Shown here piece by piece: positions 47,286 to 54,247 of a stretch of 64,000 nucleotides of DNA. Below the pieces are notes generated by a model. It was given only the letters and a program-made list of their open reading frames with translations. It searched no databases and was not told where the DNA came from. Each line of letters opens with the position of its first letter. The first letter of the stretch is position 1. Where the stretch lies: the NCBI GenBank assembly GCA_028293725.1, contig JAQGOE010000048.1:1-64000 (forward strand), in the 5' to 3' direction. Made by a program: the position numbers and the translations under genes. The stretch is from Gammaproteobacteria bacterium. GTDB taxonomy: Bacteria > Pseudomonadota > Gammaproteobacteria > Steroidobacterales > Steroidobacteraceae.

Positions 47286-48254
47286 ATGGAGCAGCCCGCG
47301 GGACAACAAGACCTGTTTGGAGGACCGCCGCGCAACGCGGAGCCCGTGCGGGCGGTAGTGCCTGCCGCGGAGGTTCTGCAGGTTGCGCAGCGGCTGCCCA
47401 AGAACCTGTATTTGGGCACTTCCAGCTGGTCGTTTCCCGGGTGGGTCGGGATTGTTTACGCGCAGCTCTACGGAGTCTCGCTGCTCTCCCGGCACGGCCT
47501 GGCTGCGTATTCGCGCCACCCTCTGCTGAACGCTGTGAACCTCGACAGCGCGTTTTACCGAGTGCCGACCGTTGAGCAGCTCGCTATGTATGCGGCTGAG
47601 GTCCCCGACAACTTTCGCTTCATGGTGAAGGCCTACGCGGGCCTGACAGCCATGCCCGACAGCTCAATGGCCCTCAAACGCCGTGTCGAGCCCGTATTTC
47701 TCGATGCGGAGTTCGCTGCTCGGCAGGTGGTCAAGCCGCTGATCGAAGGTCTCGGCGCCAAGCTGGGCGCGATCCTCTTTCAGTTTTCGCCGCTCGGGCC
47801 ACGCTATACGCGGGCACCCAATGCGTTCGTTGCAAGATTAGGCGAATTTTTAGCCGCCCTCCCCGCCGGCCCCACCTATGCGGTGGAACTTCGGGATCCG
47901 GAGATCCTGGGTTCGGAGTACGAAGGCGCGTTGCGGGCGACGGGTGCAGTGCATTGCTCGACCGTCCATTCGCGCATGCCCCAGGTTGATCGCCAGGTGT
48001 CGGCGACGCTTCCAGGGCCGCTGCTGATTCGCTGGATGCTGCGTACGGGCGATGATTACGAAAGCGCCGGGGCGCGTTACGCGCCTTTTGACAGGCTCCA
48101 GGAGCCCGACAAGCTCAACCGTGACTGTGTTGCAGCAATGCTACGCGCAGGTTTGTCGGCGGGACGCGACGTCCATGTGATCGCTGCGAACAACGCTGAG
48201 GGCTCAGCCCCCCTGACGCTGCTCGAGCTGGCTAAGACAATCGTCACGAATTAG
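47286..48254 (+). CDS. DUF72 (YecE-like) protein
   Basis: A 322-residue TIM-barrel-like protein: LYLGTSSWSFPGWVG, NLDSAFYRVPTVEQL, NFRFMVKAYAGLT, ILFQFSP, YAVELRDPEIL and HVIAANNAEGSAPLTL. The biochemical role of DUF72 is unknown. ATG 47286 has GAGGA upstream; the frame extends back into the HtrA-like gene without homology. It is 25 bp after the HtrA-like gene and may belong to the same transcript. Confidence 0.92.
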   Translation: MEQPAGQQDLFGGPPRNAEPVRAVVPAAEVLQVAQRLPKNLYLGTSSWSFPGWVGIVYAQLYGVSLLSRHGLAAYSRHPLLNAVNLDSAFYRVPTVEQLAMYAAEVPDNFRFMVKAYAGLTAMPDSSMALKRRVEPVFLDAEFAARQVVKPLIEGLGAKLGAILFQFSPLGPRYTRAPNAFVARLGEFLAALPAGPTYAVELRDPEILGSEYEGALRATGAVHCSTVHSRMPQVDRQVSATLPGPLLIRWMLRTGDDYESAGARYAPFDRLQEPDKLNRDCVAAMLRAGLSAGRDVHVIAANNAEGSAPLTLLELAKTIVTN

Positions 48255-48256
48255 AA

Positions 48257-48303
48257 GCTTCGTACGAAGCGACGGTCGTAAGCTGCTCCCAGCTTGCTAG
48301 AAT
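48257..48303 (+). promoter_or_regulatory. Perfect palindrome and -10 box before the Sua5-type gene
   Basis: GCTTCGTACGAAGC (48257-48270) is a perfect 14-bp palindrome. TAGAAT at 48298-48303 is a -10-like box ten bases before ATG 48314. No ribosome site is visible, so the mRNA may have almost no leader. The palindrome could be an operator or the stem ending the upstream transcript. Confidence 0.4.
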
Positions 48304-48313
48304 TCACCTCACT

Positions 48314-49330
48314 ATGGTTCGTGTCGTCAGAGCAACCCAAGTCGAGATCGAGACAGCCGTGCAGGCACTGCGCGACGGTGAGCTCGTGGCCTTTCCCACC
48401 GAGACGGTCTATGGGTTGGGCGCGAACGCGCAGAACCCGGCCGCGGTCCGAAAGATTTTCGAGGCTAAGGGGCGGCCGACGACTCATCCCGTCATTGTTC
48501 ATCTCGATAGCCCACGCTTCCTGCATCGTTGGGTGCGCGAGGTGCCGGAGACGGCGACGAAGCTCGCAGAGCGCTTCTGGCCCGGTCCTCTCACGATGGT
48601 GATGGCGCGAGCGCCGAACGTTCACGATGTCGTCACCGGGGGCCAGGACACGGTCGCGATACGCGTGCCGTCACATCCCATGGCGCAACAGCTGCTTACC
48701 GCGTTTGGTGGTGGCATTGCCGCTCCTTCGGCGAATCGCTACGGCAAACTTTCGCCGACTCGCGCCGAGCACGTGCGTGAGGAGCTGGGAGACGTCGTGA
48801 AGGTTATTCTCGACGGCGGCGAGTGCCAGATCGGGCTCGAGTCGACGATCGTCTCCTTCGAGGGCCAGAGCGTGCGCCTACTGCGCCCCGGTGGTGTCAC
48901 CGCCGCGCAGATCAGACAGGTGGTCGGCGAGTTGTTGATTGGCGCGGATCTCGAGTCACCCCGCGTCCCTGGCGGCACGCCGTCGCACTACGCGCCGACG
49001 ACTCCGATGGCGATCGTTCCTTCCGGCGAGATCGACGCCCATGCCGCCGCGCTCTCCGAAGGCGGTCGCCGGGTCGCGGTATTGGCGCAGCGACTACCGC
49101 TGAAATCGCACAAGTACGTCACTTGGATCAATGCGGGACGCCGCCCCGAGCAGTACGGACACGATCTATACGCCAACCTGCGGACGCTGGATAAGGCGGG
49201 CTGCCAGCAGATCCTGGTACAGGATGTCCCGGACGGCGAAGCCTGGGACGCGATTCGCGACCGGTTGCGGCGGGCCGCGACCAGTGTCAGCGAAAGCGAC
49301 GACAGTGGCGCGATGGCGGTTTTGCCGTAA
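48314..49330 (+). CDS. L-threonylcarbamoyladenylate synthase, Sua5 type
   Basis: Makes threonylcarbamoyl-AMP for the t6A37 modification of ANN-decoding tRNAs. The 338-residue protein has a YrdC domain (LVAFPTETVYGLGANA, RPTTHPVIVHL, FWPGPLTMVMARA, PSANRYGKLSPT) joined to a C-terminal Sua5 domain (PGGTPSHYAPTTPMAIV). The long form is called Sua5/TsaC2; E. coli TsaC has only the first domain. It ends in a strong terminator. Confidence 0.95.
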   Translation: MVRVVRATQVEIETAVQALRDGELVAFPTETVYGLGANAQNPAAVRKIFEAKGRPTTHPVIVHLDSPRFLHRWVREVPETATKLAERFWPGPLTMVMARAPNVHDVVTGGQDTVAIRVPSHPMAQQLLTAFGGGIAAPSANRYGKLSPTRAEHVREELGDVVKVILDGGECQIGLESTIVSFEGQSVRLLRPGGVTAAQIRQVVGELLIGADLESPRVPGGTPSHYAPTTPMAIVPSGEIDAHAAALSEGGRRVAVLAQRLPLKSHKYVTWINAGRRPEQYGHDLYANLRTLDKAGCQQILVQDVPDGEAWDAIRDRLRRAATSVSESDDSGAMAVLP

Positions 49331-49361
49331 ACTCATAACATTCGGCACGTACTCTCACACA

Positions 49362-49398
49362 GGGTCAGGTCCCCACACGGACCTGGCCCGATTTTTTT
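49362..49398 (+). terminator. Intrinsic terminator after the Sua5-type gene
   Basis: An 11-bp stem (49362-49372 with 49379-49389, GGGTCAGGTCC/GGACCTGGCCC with one G-U pair) and a run of seven Ts (49392-49398). It isolates the following decarboxylase gene, 21 bp away. Confidence 0.92.
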
Positions 49399-49419
49399 GG
49401 GGTTCCGTTTAACACGCAC

Positions 49420-50604
49420 ATGACCAAAAGCTCCGCTCGCCGCATACGTTTCATCGATCCGTTCCAGCCCGCGGAAATCCGCCGACTGGTGAAGGAGTTT
49501 GGTTCGCCGCTCCTGATTCTCGACTGCGAGCGAGTGCGCGTGCAGTACCGGAAGCTCCGCAAGGCGTTGCCTGGTGTTGATCTGCACTATGCGTTGAAGC
49601 CTATGCCGCACCCTTCGGTCGTGAATACGATTGTCGCGGAGGGTGGGTATCTCGATCTCGCCACCACGGGTGAAGTGCATCTCGTGGAGCGGCTGGGCGT
49701 GGCGCCGGAGCGCTGCATCCACACCCATCCCATCAAGCGCGAGCAGGACATCGTCAACGCCATCAAGTTCGGCGTGCGCACGTTTGTTGCTGACAATCCC
49801 GACGAGGTGCGCAAGTTCGCGAGGCACACGGCGGATGCGGAGTTGTTGTTGCGGGTGTCGTTCCGATCTCCCGGGGCGGTGTGCGACCTGTCCCGCAAGT
49901 TCGGTTGTGATCCCGAGAATCTGCTGGCGCTCGCGCGTCTCGCGGCGGACGTGGGCGTGAGTGTGCGCGGGCTGTCGTTCCACGTCGGCTCACAGGCGAT
50001 GGACTCCGCCAAGCATGTTGAGGCCCTGGAGGCCTGCACGAAGCTCATGGCTGCTGCTCGCAAGGAAAAGTTGGGTACGTTCGACACCCTCGACATTGGC
50101 GGTGGGTTCCCCATCGATTATGCGGTGCCGGTGCAGGACATCAGCCGCTTCTGTGCGCCGCTGCGCGCGGCACTCGCAAAGCTTCCGAAGCGCGTGCGGG
50201 TCATTGCCGAGCCGGGGCGCTACATCGTCGGGCCCTCGGCTCTCGGGGTGGCGTCCGTGATGGGTCGGGCACAGCGCGAGGGGCACTGGTGGTACTACCT
50301 CGACGACGGACTCTACGGGTCCTATAGCGGCCAGCTTTTCGATCACGCGCGCTACCCGGTCGAGACGATGCGCGACAGCGATGAGCGGCTGCCGTCCGTG
50401 TTGGCCGGACCCACTTGCGACAGCATCGATGTGATCGCCGAGAACCTGATGTTGCCTGAGCTCAAGGCCGGTGATCTCATCGTGGGCCGGGCGATGGGTG
50501 CTTACACGTGGGCAAGTGCCTCCGAATTCAACTTCTTCCCGAAGGCTACCGTCGTGACGGTGAATGCCAAGGCGGGAGACATGGGGAGTGTGGTTCCGGT
50601 ATGA
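49420..50604 (+). CDS. Fold-III PLP decarboxylase, ornithine/lysine decarboxylase-like
   Basis: A 394-residue alanine-racemase-fold enzyme. PLP lysine lies in LHYALKPMPHP, followed by HTHPIKREQDI, FRSPGAVCDLSRKFG, SFHVGSQAMD, DIGGGFP, AEPGRYIVG, and the GPTCDSIDVI catalytic Cys motif of ornithine decarboxylases. It probably makes putrescine or cadaverine. Distinction from diaminopimelate or carboxynorspermidine decarboxylase rests on the GPTCDSID and length. Its stop overlaps the next gene by four bases. Confidence 0.88.
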   Translation: MTKSSARRIRFIDPFQPAEIRRLVKEFGSPLLILDCERVRVQYRKLRKALPGVDLHYALKPMPHPSVVNTIVAEGGYLDLATTGEVHLVERLGVAPERCIHTHPIKREQDIVNAIKFGVRTFVADNPDEVRKFARHTADAELLLRVSFRSPGAVCDLSRKFGCDPENLLALARLAADVGVSVRGLSFHVGSQAMDSAKHVEALEACTKLMAAARKEKLGTFDTLDIGGGFPIDYAVPVQDISRFCAPLRAALAKLPKRVRVIAEPGRYIVGPSALGVASVMGRAQREGHWWYYLDDGLYGSYSGQLFDHARYPVETMRDSDERLPSVLAGPTCDSIDVIAENLMLPELKAGDLIVGRAMGAYTWASASEFNFFPKATVVTVNAKAGDMGSVVPV

Positions 50605-51179
50605 GCGGTGGCTCATGGACGCGTCGGCGTTGCGCTCTGCTGGGGTTGGGTGCGTTTGCTGGCGTACTGGGTTGTGCGGCCACTGTGGTTTCCGCCGCCG
50701 TCGCCGCGGGCACTGACGGTGCAAAGGCGCGGCGTTGGATCGAGCTCAAGAGTCTGCACACGGGCGAGGTGTTGAAGGTCAGTTTCGATCGTGAGGCCGG
50801 CCCGGATCCGGCGGACCTGGCTCGGTTGCAACATGTGTTGCGCGACTACCGCGTCAACGAAGAGCACACGATGGACGCGGCCCTCTTCGGGCTTCTGAGT
50901 GACCTCGCGGAGGCTACCGGGCATGAGGCGCGTTACGAGGTGATCTCGGGGTACCGGTCGCCGCGAACGAATGCGAAGTTACATGCGGAAGGGCATGGTG
51001 TGGCGGAGCACAGTCTTCACATGGAAGGCCGTGCCATCGATGTGCGTCTGTTGGGATGCGACCTCGAGACTTTCCGCGATGCGGCTCTCAAGGCCGGCCG
51101 GGGCGGGGTGGGCTACTACCCGAGCTCGAAATTCGTGCATATCGATACGGGACGGGTGCGGACGTGGACGGGGCGATAG
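50601..51179 (+). CDS. DUF882/MepK-like murein endopeptidase, Tat-exported
   Basis: A 192-residue zinc peptidase of the M15 group. The N-terminus SWTRRRCALLGLGAFAGVLG resembles a twin-arginine signal. Catalytic landmarks are SGYRSPRTN at 116-124, HMEGRAIDVRL with H140 and D147, GGVGYYPSSKFVHIDTGRVR with H180. E. coli MepK (YcbK) cleaves 3-3 and 4-3 peptide cross-links in peptidoglycan. The start codon overlaps the decarboxylase stop (ATGA). Confidence 0.93.
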   Translation: MSGGSWTRRRCALLGLGAFAGVLGCAATVVSAAVAAGTDGAKARRWIELKSLHTGEVLKVSFDREAGPDPADLARLQHVLRDYRVNEEHTMDAALFGLLSDLAEATGHEARYEVISGYRSPRTNAKLHAEGHGVAEHSLHMEGRAIDVRLLGCDLETFRDAALKAGRGGVGYYPSSKFVHIDTGRVRTWTGR

Positions 51180-51192
51180 GGAGAGCGTTGCG

Positions 51193-51789
51193 TTGATCCG
51201 GAATGTTGTATTCGACATCGGGCAGGTTTTTCTGCGGCTGAATCACCAGCCGTTTCTCGAGTTCCTGGGCGAGAAAGGGATCGACGTTCCGCACCTCGAC
51301 GAGTTTCTGACGCGCATTGCCTTCGAGGATCACGAGACCGGGCGGTTGCATGGGGCCGGATTGATGGCGAGGTTCGTGGAGCTGGCGACCGAGCCTGTTT
51401 CCCATGCGGACATGCATGCGAAGTGGGTCGATATGTTCGAGCTGCAACCGCGGATGGTCGACCTGGCGCACCGGCTTTCGGAGCGTTACCGGGTGTATCT
51501 GCTGTCGAATATCGGCGATCTTCACTGGGCGCACATCTCGCGGGAGTATGGGCTGCACCATATTGGCCATGGTGCGGTGCTTTCCTACCTGGCGGGCGTG
51601 ATGAAGCCGCATGAGGGAATCTACGTCGAGGCCGAGCGGCGCTTCGCCCTCGAGCCTGCTCTAACGGTGTTTATCGACGATCGGGCCGAGAACATCGCCG
51701 CCGCGAAAGCCCGTGGCTGGCATGGGATCGTCCACACCGGTTACGACACCACGCTGGGAGAACTGCGGGCATTGTCGGTGGAATGCTAA
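51193..51789 (+). CDS. HAD-family hydrolase
   Basis: A 198-residue haloacid-dehalogenase-like phosphatase. Motif I is VVFDIGQVF (nucleophile Asp; the usual second Asp is Gly, as in YihX-type members). Motif II lies in YLLSNIGDLHW, motif III lysine in GVMKPHEGIY and motif IV in TVFIDDRAENI. TTG 51193 has GGGAGAG 8 nt upstream. Substrate is unknown; the closest pattern is the alpha-D-glucose-1-phosphatase YihX group. Confidence 0.88.
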   Translation: MIRNVVFDIGQVFLRLNHQPFLEFLGEKGIDVPHLDEFLTRIAFEDHETGRLHGAGLMARFVELATEPVSHADMHAKWVDMFELQPRMVDLAHRLSERYRVYLLSNIGDLHWAHISREYGLHHIGHGAVLSYLAGVMKPHEGIYVEAERRFALEPALTVFIDDRAENIAAAKARGWHGIVHTGYDTTLGELRALSVEC

Positions 51790-51799
51790 GCTCGGGAAA

Positions 51800-52309
51800 A
51801 TGAAGAGCGAAAACCGCATAGAGCCGGATACCGTCATTCATACCCAGGTCGCCGCGGCCCGTGATGGGCGCGACTCTCGGGTGATCGCACGGCTGTACTC
51901 GGGCTGGGCCGTGTTCGGGGAGAAGCAGTTTGTGCGTGGGTATGCCTTGCTGCTGCCCGATCCGGTGGTTCCGACGTTGAATGCACTGGGTGCGCAGGAG
52001 CGCACGGGGTTTCTGCTCGATATGGCTCGCCTTGGCGATGCACTCCTGAAAGTGACCGGGGCTATCCGGATCAACTACGCCATCTTCGGGAATGTCGAGC
52101 CCGCGTTACATGCCCACGTCATTCCGCGCTATGCGGATGAGGTGGAGAAGCTCCGCACGTCGCAGCCGTGGGCCTACGACTGGGAGGCGGCGCCGAGTTT
52201 CGATCGAGCGGCCTACCAGGAGCTGGCCGAATCGTTGCGGCGGGAATTGACGCGGATGGGTGTGACGAAGCCGATGCGGTTTGACCCCGGGGCTAACGCC
52301 GGAGCGTAA
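51800..52309 (+). CDS. HIT-family protein
   Basis: A 169-residue nucleotide-binding protein of the histidine-triad superfamily. The motif is ALHAHVIPRY (HxHxx with Arg in place of the third His). It has a following acidic, Trp-containing region. HIT proteins hydrolyse or transfer nucleotidyl groups; the missing third His leaves activity uncertain. It starts 10 bp after the HAD gene. No clear ribosome site. Confidence 0.8.
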   Translation: MKSENRIEPDTVIHTQVAAARDGRDSRVIARLYSGWAVFGEKQFVRGYALLLPDPVVPTLNALGAQERTGFLLDMARLGDALLKVTGAIRINYAIFGNVEPALHAHVIPRYADEVEKLRTSQPWAYDWEAAPSFDRAAYQELAESLRRELTRMGVTKPMRFDPGANAGA

Positions 52310-52353
52310 AGGCCGCCGGAGGGTAACGGCGTCGAGCAAGGGCGCGGGCGGTT

Positions 52354-52385
52354 GCCGACGCCGCCAGTTGATTGACGGCGTCGGC
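52354..52385. terminator. Bidirectional hairpin between HIT and FKBP genes
   Basis: Perfect 10-bp stem GCCGACGCCG (52354-52363) / CGGCGTCGGC (52376-52385) with a 12-nt loop, located between convergent genes. There is no T-run on either strand. Confidence 0.5.
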
Positions 52386-52403
52386 GCTATCGAGAGTCTC
52401 CGC

Positions 52404-53312
52404 TTACTTCGGGGGCGGCGGCGCGATCGAGGGGTGACCCTGCGGCGTGGCGGCGGCCGCGGCCGGCGGCAGGATGCTCACGAGCTCCACATCGAACACC
52501 AGCAATGAGCCGGGCGGAATCGTGGGCGGGGAGTCGAGGTCATACGCCAGCTTCGGCGGAATCCACAGCTGGTATTTCGCACCCGGCTTCATCAGAACCA
52601 GCGCTTCCTGCCAGCCCGGAATGACGCCGTTCACCGGGAATTTCGCAGGCCCACCGTGCTTCGCGGAGGCATCGAATTCCGTGCCGTCGAGCAGCTTGCC
52701 GCTGTAGTTCACGGACACCTGATCGGTCGGCTTCGGGTTTTCACCGGTTCCGGGCGAAAGCACCTTGTACTGCAGGCCGCTTGCCGTGGTGATGACGTCT
52801 TTCTTCTTGCCGTTCGCGGCGAGGAAGGTCGCCGCCGCGGCGTGATTGGGCTCGGCCGCGGCAGTGCGGGCGCCCTGGATCAGAGCCATGATCTTGGTCT
52901 GGTATTCCTGCGACATCTGCGCCTTGCCGGCGAGAGAGTCACGGATGCCCTGGGCGATCTGCTCGACCGAGATCCCGCTGGGGCTGACCTTGGCGCGCCG
53001 CAGGTTTTCACCTACCGAGACGCCGATGGCGTAGCTGCCCTGACTTTTCGGGGACGTGTCGGCTGCACCGGCCGCAGCTTTGGCGGCTGGCTTTTTGTCG
53101 GCGGGAGCGCCTGCTGCGGGCGCGGCGGCCGTTGTGGCCGGCGCGGCTTGAGCAGGCTTCGAGGCGGCCGCGTTCTGGGCATTCGCGAGGGCTGCACCCG
53201 TGAAGAGTGCTGCAACGGCCAGGCCGTTGACGGCTCGTCCCGTAACAGTCAGAAGAGTAGGGCGTCGTTCCAGCGGCGATGTGTTATCGGGCGAACCAAC
53301 AGCAGAGTTCAT
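52404..53312 (-). CDS. FKBP-type peptidyl-prolyl isomerase (FkpA/Mip-like), exported
   Basis: A 302-residue periplasmic folding factor. An N-terminal hydrophobic segment (VNGLAVAALFTGAALANA) is a signal peptide that starts after a ~25-residue lead, then an Ala/Pro/Lys-rich linker. A helical dimerisation domain (SYAIGVSVGENLRR, QIAQGIRDSLAGKAQMS) and an FKBP domain (VSVNYSGKLLDGTEFDAS, VNGVIPGWQEALVLMKPGAKYQLWIPPKLAY, SLLVFDVELVSI) follow. The AYDLDSPPTIPPGS loop differs from the usual AYG..G form. It ends in a Pro-rich tail. Confidence 0.92.
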   Translation of the reverse strand: MNSAVGSPDNTSPLERRPTLLTVTGRAVNGLAVAALFTGAALANAQNAAASKPAQAAPATTAAAPAAGAPADKKPAAKAAAGAADTSPKSQGSYAIGVSVGENLRRAKVSPSGISVEQIAQGIRDSLAGKAQMSQEYQTKIMALIQGARTAAAEPNHAAAATFLAANGKKKDVITTASGLQYKVLSPGTGENPKPTDQVSVNYSGKLLDGTEFDASAKHGGPAKFPVNGVIPGWQEALVLMKPGAKYQLWIPPKLAYDLDSPPTIPPGSLLVFDVELVSILPPAAAAATPQGHPSIAPPPPK

Positions 53313-53527
53313 TGGGCACCTTGGCGCTTACGGGCCGTGTACGGCACGGCTTATAGACCGCAGCGGGGGCGACAGTTTCTACTATCGGGGCGGGTTATGC
53401 TGACTTTTTTGCCCGGTAATATGGCATGTATGGGCTATTCGTCGCGAAACGGCGACTCGCGGGGAACGACGGATAGGGGTGGGATTGCAATGCTTGTGCA
53501 ACAGCGGAGCGGTAGGGGCAGGGTACA

Positions 53528-54247
53528 TTGTTAATCCTCGAGCAACTTTGCAGAAGCTTTCACGAAGGCGGCCGTGTGCATCGCGTTCTCGATCATGCCG
53601 ACGCGCGCATCGAGAAGGGCGAGGCGGTTGCGGTCATCGGGCGCAGTGGGTCGGGTAAATCGACACTGCTGAATGTCATCAGCGGGATCGATCGCGCGGA
53701 CAGTGGAACTGTGGAGTTCGATGGGCGTGACATCACGGCGCTCGCCGAGCCTGCCCGGACCTTGTTTCGGCGTGCCCATGTGGGTTTCGTCTACCAGTTC
53801 TTCAATCTCATTCCGACGCTCGATGTCGAGGAGAACGTGCGCCTCGTGCTCGAGCTCAACGGAGTTCGCGGCAAGGCTGCGCGGGAGAAGAGTTCGGCAA
53901 TTCTTGCGGAGGTTGGGCTGGGCGACCGGCTTGGCAGCGCGGTGGATAAGTTGTCGGGTGGTGAGCAGCAGCGTGTCGCGATAGCACGTGCCCTGGTGCA
54001 CGAGCCGGCGCTTCTGCTGGCCGACGAGCCCACGGGAAATCTCGACGAGGAGACGGCCAGGCAGGTCATGCCGGTGTTGGTATCGCTCACCCGGGCGCGG
54101 GGGGCGACCTTGATCATCGTCACCCACGACCATGGTCTGGCACGGAGTGTCGATCGGGTGTTGGAGTTGCGGGACGGGCGGCTCAAAGAGACCACCACTA
54201 CGGTTACCGAATCGCGCGGCGCGGACGACCGGCTCACGAGAGTCTGA
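53528..54247 (+). CDS. ABC transporter ATPase, LolD/MacB/AttE-like
   Basis: A 239-residue ATP-binding subunit. Walker A is GRSGSGKST, the Q-loop FVYQFFNLIPTLDVEENV, the signature LSGGEQQRVAIARAL, Walker B LLLADEPTGNLDE and the switch His in VTHDH. The LolD-type Q-loop fits a mechanotransmission or lipoprotein-like exporter. It starts at TTG 53528 and is adjacent to a large permease. Confidence 0.94.
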   Translation: MLILEQLCRSFHEGGRVHRVLDHADARIEKGEAVAVIGRSGSGKSTLLNVISGIDRADSGTVEFDGRDITALAEPARTLFRRAHVGFVYQFFNLIPTLDVEENVRLVLELNGVRGKAAREKSSAILAEVGLGDRLGSAVDKLSGGEQQRVAIARALVHEPALLLADEPTGNLDEETARQVMPVLVSLTRARGATLIIVTHDHGLARSVDRVLELRDGRLKETTTTVTESRGADDRLTRV

